This document shows, in pieces, positions 31,226 to 41,540 of a stretch of DNA of 64,000 nucleotides (position 1 is the first letter of the stretch; every line of letters starts with the position of its first letter). The notes beneath the pieces are model-generated. The model was not told where the DNA came from. It saw only the letters and a program-made list of their open reading frames with translations, and did not search any database. The translations under genes and the position numbers were made by a program. The DNA comes from Dipteris shenzhenensis (taxonomy: Eukaryota; Polypodiophyta; Polypodiopsida; Gleicheniales): the NCBI GenBank assembly GCA_047967505.1, contig CM106539.1; one strand, 5' to 3'.

Positions 31226-32335
31226 ACCTAAAATTCTCTAATGGGTATGATACTATGCACATGCCTTAATCTTACCCACTTTAAGGGCTGTGCAAAGTAC
31301 CTTGCCCATCAAATATCATTTGTGTGGTTAGGCATGCATTTAACCTTGTGTTGTTGATGAGAAACAAGGAAAATTGCTTCTCCCACCATGCAAATGATAT
31401 CCAATCGGCATTGTACTTTGCATAGGATTTATTGTGGGTGCAATTAAGGGCCACACAAAGTAATATATCCATTGGAGATGCCACTTTTGAATGACGCATT
31501 TCGATGCATATTTTTGACCCTCATGCATGATGCGAGGTGAAAACCCAAAAAATATATATTCTAGACTGTGCAAATGAGATCTGATGGGAATGATAATTTG
31601 CACAAGCCTTATAGTGGGTGAGATTATGGCCTATGCAAAGTACTGTCTCCATTAAAGACTTGAACATTTGAAAAAGGGACCTCGATGCTTGTTTTTTTAC
31701 TTTCATGCATGATGCACGATGAAAAACAAGAAAAAATGTATCCCAAACCATGCAAATGAGAAACAAGGAAAATGGTGTTCTTGACTATGCAAATGAGATC
31801 CGAGGGTCATAATACTTTGTACCAAAATTAGAGTGGATTGGATCAACATTCCATGCATAATATTATCTCCATCAAAGACTCCTACATTTAATCGAACCCC
31901 ATGCATGACCAGTGATTGGTGAAAAAACAAGAAAAAATGTGTTGTCGACCATGCAAATGAGATCTAATGAGCATGATACTTTACTTGATCCTAAAAGTGG
32001 ACAATTAAAAGAAATATACAAAGAACCATACCCATCCGAGATTCACACATTCAAATGACATACCCCGATGTGTGTTTTATGACCCTCATATATGATGCAT
32101 GGTGAGAAACGTGGAAAATGGATCTCCATGGTATCTAATGGTCTTGATACTTTGCAAGAGGGTGAGATTAATGCCCATGCATGTTTCTTGACCCTCATGC
32201 ATGACACATGAAAAACAAGGAAAAATGCATTCCCGACCATGCAAATGAGATCTGATGGTGGGCACCATACTTTGCATGGGGCTTCAAGCAGGTAATATTA
32301 AGGTGTATGCAAAGTATCATACCCATCAGAGACTT
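31226..32335 (+). repeat. diverged ~185-bp satellite, about five to six monomers
   Basis: Recurring order: GACCCTCATGCATGATGC, GGTGAAAAACAAGGAAAA, CGACCATGCAAATGAGATC, TGATGGGCATGATACTTTGC, AAGTGGGTGAGATTA, CCATGCAAAGTA, CATTTGAAT. ATGCATGATGC-type landmarks fall near 31525, 31705, 31910, 32095 and 32200, i.e. about 180-205 bp apart with a shorter last unit. Confidence 0.8.
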
Positions 32336-32405
32336 TAAGCTATAGGGATTAGGGTCTAGGGTCTAGGGATTATGGTATATGGTGTAGAATTTAGGCTATA
32401 GGAAT
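32336..32405 (-). repeat. short telomere-like array, inverted orientation
   Basis: GGGATTAGGGTCTAGGGTCT and GGCTATAGGAATTA are the reverse-complement type of the 30585-31225 array, placed on the other side of the satellite. Confidence 0.7.
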
Positions 32406-32579
32406 TAAGCATCATAAAGGTATTTGAAAAGTTTCATGACCATGCCATATATATAATCCACAAAAGGGATTGAAAAGGAAGATCGACTATGATTTGTGTT
32501 TGCACCAATATTTATTAATATTATTATTTTTTTAAAATATGGCCATGGTTGTGGGAGGGTAGGAAAAAACGGCAATTAA

Positions 32580-32702
32580 CGGAATGAAGGAGAGGGGAAT
32601 AGAAGGAGATGTGGGTGCATTGTCAAGGAAAGTAAGGAGAGGGGAGGGAGGGAAGGGAAGGGAGAGAAGGGGGAAGGTAAGGGAGGAGATGGCAGGAAGG
32701 AA

Positions 32703-32748
<46 letters not shown>

Positions 32749-33659
32749 GGGGGGGAAGGGGGAGAGGCAAACGGAAGGGGGGGAAGGAGGAGGGGGGGAA
32801 GGGAATGGGGGGCAAGGGCCTGGTAAGGGGAGAGAGAGATAATTGAGGGGGGAGGAAGGGTGAGCATGAATTTTGAATTCTAGAGCAAAAAATTTGAATT
32901 CTAGGGTTTGAACTCCTTTAGGGTTATATATTGACTCTCACCTCTCCCATAACTCATTTTCAATTACATCCTCCCTTCTACTCCCGCTCCCTTCATGCTC
33001 CCGTGCCTTCCTCTCTCCCTATGTGTCGTGTTGTACTCCCTTCCTCTCTCTCTCTCTCTCTCTCTCTCCTTCTCTCCCTTCCCATTCTCCTCCCTCCTCT
33101 CTTCCCTCTCACCTCTCCCATAACTCATTTTCAATCACATCCTCCCTTCTACTCCTGCTCCCTTCATGCTCCTGTTTCTTCCTCTCTCCCTCTCCCTCTC
33201 CATCGTGTTGTGCTCCCTTCCTCTCTCTCCTCTCCCTTCCCATTCTCCTCCCTCCTCTCTCTCTCTCTTCCCCTTCTTCTCCCCTGTCTCTTCTCCTCTC
33301 TCTCTGTCTCTCTTTCCCTTTTGCTCTCCTCTCTCCCTCCCTTCTTTCCCCACCCCTCCCCACCCTCATGGTGCTGCCTCATCCTACCTTTTTAATTTTT
33401 TTAACAAAAAATCATCTTTCCCCTCCCCCTTCCCACTTTTTTGTGTGTAACTTCTTACTGTGCGACAACACGAGAGACCCCCTCCCCTCTCTCCTTCCCT
33501 TCCCTCTCCCCCTTTCCCTTTGAACCCCCCCCCCTCTCTCTCTCTACACCCTCCCCCTCCCCTCCCTCTCCCTTTCTTTTTTAAATTTATTTTGCTACTG
33601 TGGCAGTGCGAGAGCTACCCATCCCTCTCCTCTCACTCTCCCCTTCCCTCTTCCCCTCG

Positions 33660-33701
<42 letters not shown>

Positions 33702-33850
33702 TCTCCCTCTCCCCCCCCCTCTTCCTCTTCCCTTTTATTCTTCCCCCTCTCTTTTCCTCTCTTGCCCCCTCCATTCCATCTCTCTACCCCTTCCTCTCCC
33801 TTTTCCTTCTTTCCCTCTCTTTCCCCCTCCATCAAGATGTGTCATTTGAA
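32580..33850 (+). repeat. purine tract then long pyrimidine tracts, with a 172-bp duplication
   Basis: 32580-32850 is GA/GGGA-rich including (GA)n; 33030-33840 is almost pure C/T. The phrase CCCATAACTCATTTTCAAT occurs at 32946 and 33118 with matching downstream text. Overlapping open frames on both strands here come from the composition only. Confidence 0.9.
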
Positions 33851-33899
33851 GGTGTGTACTTCACTCAATGCAAAAACATATTCAGAAACCTTTGTAACT

Positions 33900-34075
33900 A
33901 TTCCAAGGTGTTTATTGGCACCATTATGAAGTTCTTTGAGATTTTACCGTTCTTTCTTTTTGAAACTCTAAAAGATGTTTATTGTCACCATTATTAAGTC
34001 TTGGAGATTTTAGAGTTTTAAAACTTTGAAATGTGTTTATTAACACCGTTATTAACTCTTGGAGATTTTAGAGGG
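33900..34075 (+). repeat. three ~60-67-bp tandem units
   Basis: (G/A)TGTTTATTG-CACCATTAT and CTTTGAGATTTTA-type phrases occur at about 33906, 33973 and 34031. Confidence 0.75.
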
Positions 34076-34107
34076 CTCTCATGGTAAATTAATATCATGC
34101 ATATATC

Positions 34108-34111
34108 TTAA

Positions 34112-34192
<81 letters not shown>

Positions 34193-34259
34193 CATATATA
34201 TACATACATGTATTTATATACCTACATATAGTATACATACACATACATATATACACTAC

Positions 34260-34333
<74 letters not shown>

Positions 34334-34335
34334 AT
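34108..34335 (+). repeat. (CA)n and (TA)n microsatellites
   Basis: About forty CA repeats, a TACATA-rich spacer, then about thirty-five TA repeats. The poly-HT and poly-YI frames over it are not genes. Confidence 0.98.
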
Positions 34336-34375
34336 ATACATATGCACATACATACATACATATGTATGTATGTAT

Positions 34376-35364
34376 TATTAGCCAGAAAATAAATCAAGAC
34401 AAGAGGCTAGACACTAAGCATGGCGACGCTCAAGGGCAATAGGGGAAAGGAGAACGTGAGGGCAAAACATTATCATGGGAGGGAAAAAGGGATTAGAAGG
34501 GGAGGGAATGAAGAGGGAGACTATGGCACAAGGGGAAAGAGAGACGGGGAAGAGAAGCAGGTACATGAGGGGAGGAGGAATGTAAAGATGGTGACATCAA
34601 GGGAAGAGGACCATGCTTTATTTGAAAGGAAGAGAAGGGGGAAATCAAAGTACTAGCTAGGTGGCTTTACAAGAATGAGCGTGTCTCATCAAAGAATAGC
34701 CCCCTCCTTTTATAGCCAAAATAGGGGGTCTCTCCCAATAAATGCATCCTCCCACATGCATGGTGTGTGTGAAAAAGTCTTCCATGTGGGCTAGGCGGTT
34801 ACGCACTCTCAATTGTGTGCGAAAACCCTTTGCCTCAATTTTCCACATAATTCAAGCCCCATATCTCAAGTCTATGATACTCCATTGGTCTCTTCCCAAT
34901 TTTATAATATGTTCAAACCTCTAGGAGGACAAGTGGAGGGTTGGCACAATAAATGTTGCCACCTCATCCTACTTTCCCCATTATTTAACTTGTTCTCTTG
35001 AACCTTCTATACCTCCCCCACATGGGCCTATCCCATATGGAGGGAATAACTCAATATAATATCCATCTCCACCTATTTTATATTACTTCTCCCATGGACT
35101 TTGAGCCATATCTCACTAAATGTAGCCTAGGTGGAGGGGTGGCACATGGAGGAGCCATGCCACCTTACATTTTATAATATTACTACCATGGAATATGTAC
35201 ATCACACCTTATGGGTCCTCTTACGTGGAAGGGTGGCACATGGTCATGCCCTGCCACCTCAACCCTAGGCCCTATGCACACCATATTTTATCATACTATT
35301 GCCACACATACAAACACACACTCATATTTATGCCTTTTTCCCTTAGACAAATTTATCCATAACA
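34376..35364 (-). repeat. 3' LTR of gypsy element A
   Basis: The inner edge is set by the purine tract: the minus strand starts TGTTATGGATAAATTTG. The outer edge is where identity with 40255 ends (..CTAATA). 34376-35031 matches 40255-40909 with only a few percent differences by eye; 35032-35364 has no partner. Confidence 0.8.
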
Positions 35365-35380
35365 GTTTCCCCCCCCAAGC
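35365..35380 (-). other. polypurine tract of gypsy element A
   Basis: Minus strand GCTTGGGGGGGGAAAC immediately before the TGTTATGG start of the 3' LTR; this decides the LTR boundary. Confidence 0.8.
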
Positions 35381-36500
35381 AGGGAATGCACAGCATTTCC
35401 ATGCCTGGGTCCATCACGCACAAAGAAGGGCTTGAGATAACGCTTGTTGATCACCTTCCTACCATATGGCTCATGTAGCTCCTGAACTTGTACAGACCCA
35501 TTGCTACGTTCCTTGATGACTTTGTGTGGGCCGGTCCACAGTGGTAGAAACTTCTTATCCATTTGGTGGTCCAATCTGTTTTCAAAGCATAGCACAACAT
35601 CCCCCTCAGCAAAGCATCTTTCCCATCCCTTGTGAATCTTAGCATCCAAGCGGGCCTTTTGTCGGTTCTTTTGGATCTCTATTTGGTGTAGTGCAAGGCG
35701 TCGGGTTTCATCTAGCTTCTCAAGTTGCACCAATCTGGCCTCTACATGTTCATCTTCTGTCATTCTCTGTTCTTGTGCCAATCTCAAGGCCGGAATCTCT
35801 ATCTCTAGTGGTAAAAATTCCTCAGTATCATACACCAACTCAAAAGGAGTGTGACCAGTAGATGTTTTATGAGTGATGTTGTAAGCCCACACAGCTTTAG
35901 TGACCTGCTGATCCCACTAGCTCCTATTCCTTGCATCCATTTTTCACATGGTTTTACAAAGGAGGCCATTGGTCCGTTCTGTTTGACCCATGGATGCTGG
36001 ATAATAGATGGTAGAAGTGCAATGATCAATACCCATGCGATCCATAGATGCTAGAAGTGCGATGATCAATACCCATGCTTCATTTAAGAATGGACTCCCA
36101 TGGTCAGAGACTATTTCCATGGGTGTCCCAAACCTTGTGCAGATATGTTCAAATATGAAATTTGAAACTGCCTTACCATTTGCAACGGGGAGGGCCATAG
36201 CTTCAGCCCACTTAGTGACATACTGAATGGCTACCAAAAGATACTTCTTTTTGCAGGTAGTCATGGACAAGGGCCCGACAAAGTCTATTCCCCACTTCTG
36301 AAATGGATGGATGGACATCACTGGGTGATGTTGCCCAGGATGCAAATCCTTCCTACTAAAGAATTGGCATGGTTCACAGGTTTTGCAATACCAAGTGACA
36401 TCCTTGAACAAGGTTGGCTAATAGTATCCAGCATGTAAAATCTTCTTAGCTGTATAGTCACTGGCATAGTGGCCTCCACAAAATCCATCATGATATTGCT
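35381..36500 (-). pseudogene. gypsy A integrase relic
   Basis: HHCC finger: H and H in HDGFCGGHYASDYTAKKILH, then WYCKTCEPC. Core: KWGIDFVGPLSM (first D), EIVSDHGSPFLNE (second D), GQTERTNGLLCKTM (E), so the D,D,E set is complete. The C-terminal part reads NITHKTSTGHTPFELVYDTE, then FAEGDVVLCFENRLDHQMDK, KFLPLWTGPHKV and KRYLKPFFV. No chromodomain seen. A 40-bp tandem duplication (TAGAAGTGC at 36012 and 36052) lies between second D and E, and stops flank 35893 and 36412. The enzyme would insert cDNA into the genome if intact. Confidence 0.85.
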
Positions 36501-38053
36501 TCAATACCTTAGGCACTTTATCTGCATCAATGGCCCGTCTTAGCACCCCATCCATGCCTTGACGGTACAACACCCTATCAAAGAGGGTGTAGCGCCTACT
36601 ATCTCTGTGGATCTTACTTTCTGGAGGAAAGGAGAAAGCAGTCAGAAACCTGTAGATACCACCATACCATGGATCCCCAACGTCTGTGGCCGCTACAAGG
36701 GTTACATCGAGGCACTCCTCTAAATCAATCAAAGCATTCTTCAAGTTGAAACAACCCCCTTTTACAATTTTGAAAGAAAAATCATATTCTTGTAAAAGTG
36801 CCAACCATTTGGCCAACCGACCCATGGGATTTGGCGATTGAAGAACATGCTTTGCAAGACCAGTGCTAGTGAGTATAATGGACTTTCTAGCCACATAATG
36901 CCTAAATTTCTCAATGCAAAACACCAAAGACAAGGCATGCTTGTCAGCCTCTGAATAGCATCGCTCAGTGTCGAGCAATTGTTGAGAAGCAAATCGAATG
37001 GGATACATGAACCGATCCTCCCCTTGCTGGAGAAGAATACCTACCAGAGTGTGCTCACCAAACCCAGGATTGATATAGAAAGTCTTTGACCAATCTGGAT
37101 TGCATAGAATGGGTTTTGAAACCAGAGCATTCTTGATTTGTGCAAACCCATGATCACAATCCTCATCCCAAGAGAAATCAACCCCATCTTTTGATAGCAT
37201 AGTCATGGGTCATGTCAAAGTAGCATATTGATCAATGAAGCGGTGATAGTATCCTGCTAGATTGACAAACGAGCGTACCTGACATTTGGTTGTTGGCGGG
37301 GAGAGCTTGAGGATAGCTTCTACCTTCTCGGGGTCAGGCTTGACGCCCTCAGATGAGACAATATGTCCTAGTAACCTCCCTTGAGTGGCTCCAATGGTGC
37401 ATTACTCAGGGTTTAGACTGCCATTCGCATCATTGACCCTTTGGAAGGCCAACCTAACCTTCATGACGTGCTCCTTACATGACGAGAATATACAAAAATC
37501 ATCTAAAAACACCTCCAAGAAATCCCCCAAATAAGGAGCAAACATCATCTACATAAATCTTTGAAAGGTAGCAGGAGCATTGATGAGGCCAAATGGCATT
37601 ACCTTGAATGCAAATGTTCCCCAAGGTGTGGCAAATATGGTTTTGAGCACATCTTCTTTGGCAATTCTGATTCGATAAAACCTGGAGTAACCATCACAGA
37701 AAGTATACATCTCATGACCACTTACCTTCTCAAAGAATGAGGTCTTGAAAGGGAAGAGGATGATGGTCCCTCTTGGTGGCCACATTGAGTTTCTTATAGT
37801 CGATGCAGACCCGCCACTTGTTATTTTTCTTTGGGGTGACTACCACTGATGAAACCCATTCAGTATTGTGAACTGGAACAATAAACCCAGCTTCTACAAG
37901 TTTCTGCAACTCTGAGAACAGAGCATCAGTCTGTAGGGGCCCTAATCTCCGATACTTCTGAGCCACAGGCTTCGCATCAAGCTTCAGCTCTATCTTGCAT
38001 TCTATGGCAGTCACATGGCGAAGGTGGTAGTAGCTAGTTGCGAAAGAACACAT
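36501..38053 (-). pseudogene. gypsy A reverse transcriptase and degenerate RNase H
   Basis: RT blocks: AGFIVPVHNTEWVSSVVVTP, KWRVCIDYKKLN, RDHHPLPF (38053-37730); after a frameshift CDGYSRFYRIRIAKED and WGTFAFKVMPFGLINAPATF (37785-37549); after a stop VFLDDFCIF (the YVDD equivalent, about 37500), LLGHIVSSEGV, FVNLAGYYHRFID. RNase H follows in the same frame (37206 on): DWSKTFYINPGFGEHTLVG, YPIRFASQQLLD, YSEADKHAL, IILTSTGLAKHVL. Canonical gypsy RNase H has D-A-S, T-E-x-E and T-D-H at these places. Here they are N-P-G (residue 46 of this frame), D at the Glu position (88) and S at the second Asp, so the fold is present but the active site is gone. Stops near 37548, 37399 and 37207. Confidence 0.85.
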
Positions 38054-38310
38054 AGGCAGGGTAGGGTGTGACTGGTGTATTGTGAAATACTACGTGGGAA
38101 GAATCTTCAGCATAGAATAGCACATAGACAATCTTAAAAGGACCAACCCTCATGATATCACATCCATCTTTACAAGCGAGGGTTAGAGACATGACGCTAC
38201 AGAGGTTGTTCATCAAGGCAAACAAGAATGCCATGACAAATGTCAACAGTTGGAGAGATTGCACATCACCTTTAGCTTCTTCCAGTTCTTGTAGTTGCCA
38301 TGCTATTTCT

Positions 38311-38499
38311 TCAAGGGGTGTGCAGTCTGGCATCCTTTTGAGCAATGTCCTTGAGGACCTTTCTGATGATCTTCCGAAGTCGGTAAACTTGTATCAAATA
38401 TGCCCAACACTTAGTTTCATGATGACCACAACCTTTGCATTTCTTACAAATGATCACCCTCCTTCGTGGCTTGTGACTTTGTTGGGGTGGTGCTTCCAC
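38311..38499 (-). pseudogene. gag nucleocapsid-like CCHC zinc knuckle fragment
   Basis: Frame with KPRRRVIICKKCKGCGHHE then TKCWAYL: C-x2-C-x4-H-x4-C (CKKC, H, C) is an exact retroviral-type knuckle. Basic residues before it suit RNA binding. It lies between the extra RNase H and RT and is the only gag part recognised. The following 260 bp (38310-38054) is open in pieces (CKDGCDIMRVGPFKIVYV) without a clear protease D-S/T-G site. Confidence 0.6.
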
Positions 38500-38519
38500 T
38501 CACGTCATACATGATTGAA

Positions 38520-39005
38520 AGTACAAGCTTCACGTGCCAAGAAATCAGCAACTAGATTTTGAGCTCGAGGGATATGCTGAATTTTTACCTCTTCAAATTG
38601 GTTGCAAAGTTCCAATGCTTGTTGATGTCATGGAACCAAGCCTTTGCTCTGCACCTTCCATCTTCCACTAACTTGTTCACACACTAGTTGAGAATCTCCT
38701 TGCACTTCAAGTTGCTTGACGTGATGTTCTTGTGCCTTTTGTAGCCCAAAAATGAGCGCTGAGTACTCAGCTTGATTGCAAGTACTTGCAGGTGCAGACT
38801 TGCTATAACAATACTCCTCACCACCCGGTGACGTGAGCTTCACACCCACGCCAGCAGCCTTGGTCGAAGGTTTGTAAGCTCCATCAAATTGAAGGATCCA
38901 AGATGTCATCACACCAAGACTAAAATTTAGACATCCCAAGTTTCTTGGTAGTCCAAGATAGGTAGAAGGAGAGGGTGGGGAGAATTCAACACTTGAGCCA
39001 AACAT
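38520..39005 (-). pseudogene. second RNase H (archaeal/plant RNase HI type, RVT_3) with complete D-E-D-D
   Basis: From an internal Met: MTSWILQFDGAYKPSTKAAG, then CNQAEYSALIFGLQKAQEHH, KQLEVQGDSQLVCEQVSGRW, and after one TGA (about 38626) HQQALELCNQFEEVKIQHIP, RAQNLVADFLAREA. Counting from the frame start, the catalytic acids are D41, E80, D104 and D154, close to RNase HI spacing. GDSQLV and the I-x-H-(I/V)-P-R-x-x-N-x-x-A-D-x-L-A ending are typical of plant RNase H1-like proteins and of the extra RNase H of Tat-type gypsy elements. The domain removes RNA from RNA-DNA hybrids. Its site, upstream of zinc knuckle and RT, is not where Tat elements carry it. One stop breaks it. Confidence 0.8.
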
Positions 39006-40222
39006 TCAGCACCAAATAAACTTGTAATCCTTTGTTGATAGTTTATCTTTAAACCAAAAAGAATTACAACTTGAAGCTCGAAATGAGGCACAAAAGGTTG
39101 ATTAGGTACAAATGGATTCCTTGTTTGAAACATCACCAACCATAGCCGAGGCCTAGAAACCTTTGTAGTGAGATTGAGAATAAACCATTCAAGATGAGCT
39201 TATCCATAGGAATTAACAAGTAGATGCACCAAATCTCCCCCCAAGCTTAGGGAGCATCCCACCCTTTGATGAAGGACACCCTTTTAATTACCTCTGAAGC
39301 AGCAAGTAGCTCGATCATTGCACAATGAGTAGATTTAAAATCAAAGTTCTCCCAGCGTATCAATAGTTCTTCACCTTGAATCAACCACGGTGTATCATCC
39401 CACCCGTTGTCTCCTTGAACAATGCACTGGACAATCAGCCGTTGAAGGTCGACATGAAGATCAAGGAAGAGATCTTGCGCATTGGTAGTCGTAAGGTGCA
39501 CCAAATCCTTAAACGCGTCGAGAAGTGACATAAATATCCACCCTCCTCGTGTGGCGTGCGTCCGTGAAGTGGACTTGGAAAGGTTCCGAATTGGCGATCA
39601 AGCAGGAGATGTGAATAGAGCACATGAAATGAAGTACTTTTTCTTTTTACAGCAAGAGTAAACTCCCCACGGTTAGAGAGTTACAGTTCTCGAGATAAAC
39701 AAAAATCATTGCATTTTCATCACTTCCAACTTGTTGGCCCAATGATAAGTCTCCCTTTTGTGAAGGGGGAGGTCTTGGGCTTAAATCCTACTCTTTAATA
39801 AAAAGAGAGGAGAGGAGAGGAGAAGGAGAAGAGAAAGAGAAGAAAAGAAGAGAGAGGGGGGCGCGGGATCTACTGTTACAGTTTTGCAAAAACTCAGGAG
39901 ATGCAGTAGCCCAGAAAACTATCGCGTGGGTGAACACAGTAGATATACAGATCGAATGCATGCGTAGGAACTTAGAAGGAGCACAGATGTTACAGTTTTG
40001 CAGATGCGACCAGTATGAGCAGAAGATTTGCCGGCCAGAATACACGTAGAAACTGTGAGTAGAAAGCAGGCAGTCTGAAAGTGCAGAAGCAAGGAGGTTT
40101 TGTAGCTGTAGGGACAGGGAAGGTACACAGTTTTGAGGTGCAAAAGTAGAGAACTGTGCACGAAGGAGGCTGCAGAGCCGCACCCCAGTCGTAGGAGTAA
40201 CAGGTTTTACACCACTAGCTGT
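39006..40222 (-). other. gypsy A 5' interior, unrecognised
   Basis: Where capsid gag is expected, the only sizeable frame is 39531-39247 (MSLLDAFKDLVHLTTTN, DDTPWLIQGEELLIRWENF, MIELLAASEVIKRVSFIKG). It shows no gag capsid pattern that I know. A purine/(GAGA) run at 39800-39860 precedes it. A captured host fragment or a very diverged gag are both possible. Confidence 0.4.
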
Positions 40223-40250
40223 GGAGATTTCGATCCCAGTAGCCACACCA
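40223..40250 (-). other. probable primer binding site of gypsy A, non-initiator tRNA
   Basis: The plus strand ends TTCGATCCCAGTAGCCACACCA, four bases before the 5' LTR edge: a T-loop-like TTCGATC followed by stem-length sequence and terminal CCA, as at a tRNA 3' end. The element strand therefore reads TGGTGTGGCTACTGGGATCG, which could pair with a tRNA. The acceptor segment is one base short, so decay or an unusual tRNA must be assumed. No full tRNA gene precedes it. Confidence 0.5.
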
Positions 40251-40254
40251 ATTC

Positions 40255-40909
40255 TATTAGTCGGAAAAGAAATCAAGACAAGAGGCTAGACACTAAGCAT
40301 GGTGATGCTCAAGGGCAATAGGGGAAAGGAGAACATGAGGGTGAAACATTATCATGGGAGGGGAAAAGGGATTAGAAGGGTAGGGAATGAAGAGGGAGAC
40401 TATGGCACAAGGGGAAAGAGAGAGGGGGAAGAGAAGCAGGTACATGAGGGGAGGAGGAATGTAAAGATGGTGACATCCAGGGAAGAGGACCATGCTTTAT
40501 TTGAAAGGAAGAGAGGGGGAAATCAAAGTACTAGCTAGGTGGCTTTACAAGAATGAGCATGTCTCATCAAGGAATAGCCCCCTCCTTTTATAGCCAAAAG
40601 AGGGGGTCTCTCCCAATAAATGCATACTCCCACATGCATGGTGTGTGTGGAAAAGTCTCCCATGTAGGCTAGGCCGTTACGCACTCTCAATTGTGTGCAA
40701 CAACCCTTTGCCTCAATTTTCCACATAAATCAAGCCCCATATCTCAAGTCTATGATACTCTGTTGGTCTCTTCCTAATTTTATAATATGTTCAAACCTCT
40801 AGGAGGACAAGTGGAGGGTTGGCACAAGGAATCTTGCCACCTCATCCTACTTTCCCCATTATTTAACTTGTTCTCTTGAACCTTCTATACCTCCCCCACA
40901 TGGGCCTAT
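40255..40909 (-). repeat. 5' LTR of gypsy A, outer end missing
   Basis: Matches 34376-35031 from TATTAG through CATGGGCCTAT. After 40909 the sequence becomes unrelated (TTGCCAAGATTTTATA), so the first ~330 bp of this LTR, which would hold the promoter start, has been lost. Confidence 0.9.
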
Positions 40910-40989
40910 TTGCCAAGATTTTATATTAATATATAAGCATTGCTTCGATAAAGACATCCCTGGTGCCACCCCTCCACCTAGGCTTCAAA

Positions 40990-41540
40990 ACCGATAGCCA
41001 ACCATCGTCATCAGGAAAGAAAATAGTAGAGAAGCATCTCTCTTGTCAAATCTTCTCTGTGTATGCCCCGAATGTGGCTAGAGATAGAGCTATGCCCCGA
41101 ATGTGGCTAGAGATAGAGCTTTGTTGTGGGAGTTAGTCCTTTTGAATGAAAATGTGCTGCTTCTCAGAGATTATAACATGGTTGAGAGTAGAGGTGATAG
41201 ATGGGAAGGAATAGGTAGTGTTTGAAGAGGCTATGAGTTAACTATGTGGTCAAATTTCAAAGATAGGGCCGAGCTCTTGGACATTTTAGGAGACACTTCC
41301 TACACTTGGTCAAACAATCAGGTGGGGTCCCTCCATACAAAGGTGTGTATACATACAAAGTGAACTTATCAATATTGAGAAAACCTTAGGATGGAATTGA
41401 AAAAGATGCATGATAGAAAGGAGAACAAAATTTGTTCATAGTGCATTTCTAGTTTGGGTATGGTCTAAATCTACCCGATCAAGTTCCAAGTGCAGCACAT
41501 AGTTGAAAACTACCCAAGTGTATCAGATAGACGAAGAAAA
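40990..41540 (+). pseudogene. LINE (non-LTR) ORF2 endonuclease relic
   Basis: Plus-strand frame IFSVYAPNVARDRA, then LLWELVLLNENVLLLRDYNM (LGDFN equivalent), ESRGDRWEGIGSV, a stop, RGYELTMWSNFKDRAELLDI and DTSYTWSNNQVGS. The order Y-x-P, (G)D-(F/Y)-N-x-V, F-x-x-L-x-D-L and (Y/F)TW(S/T)N is that of the APE-type endonuclease of plant LINEs, which nicks target DNA. The catalytic GD reads RD. A 29-bp phrase (ATGCCCCGAATGTGGCTAGA) is tandemly duplicated at 41066, shifting the frame. No RT part follows. Confidence 0.75.

Larger units (their letters stand above)
34376..40909 (-). mobile_element. Ty3/gypsy element A with upstream extra RNase H
   Basis: Minus-strand element bounded by homologous LTRs (34376-35364 and a truncated 40255-40909). 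It has a purine tract beside the 3' LTR, a probable PBS beside the 5' LTR and a 4.9-kb interior. Order from 5' to 3': PBS, unrecognised 1.2 kb, second-type RNase H, CCHC knuckle, RT, gypsy RNase H, HHCC finger and integrase, purine tract. The capsid part of gag and the protease were not recognised. RT-RNase H and integrase each stay open over long stretches with a few stops, so it is a fairly young but dead copy. The 5' LTR has lost its outer ~330 bp. Confidence 0.85.

Noticed and set aside
33023-33849. Large Ser/Leu/Pro-rich frames in three plus frames and matching minus frames
   Set aside because: Almost pure C/T sequence keeps several frames open at once; not coding.
34059-34397. His-Thr and Tyr-Ile repeat proteins
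   Set aside because: Translations of (CA)n and (TA)n microsatellites.
40223-40250. tRNA gene, because of T-loop plus CCA-like end
   Set aside because: No D arm or anticodon arm upstream, and genomic plant tRNA genes do not encode CCA; the position next to an LTR fits a PBS.
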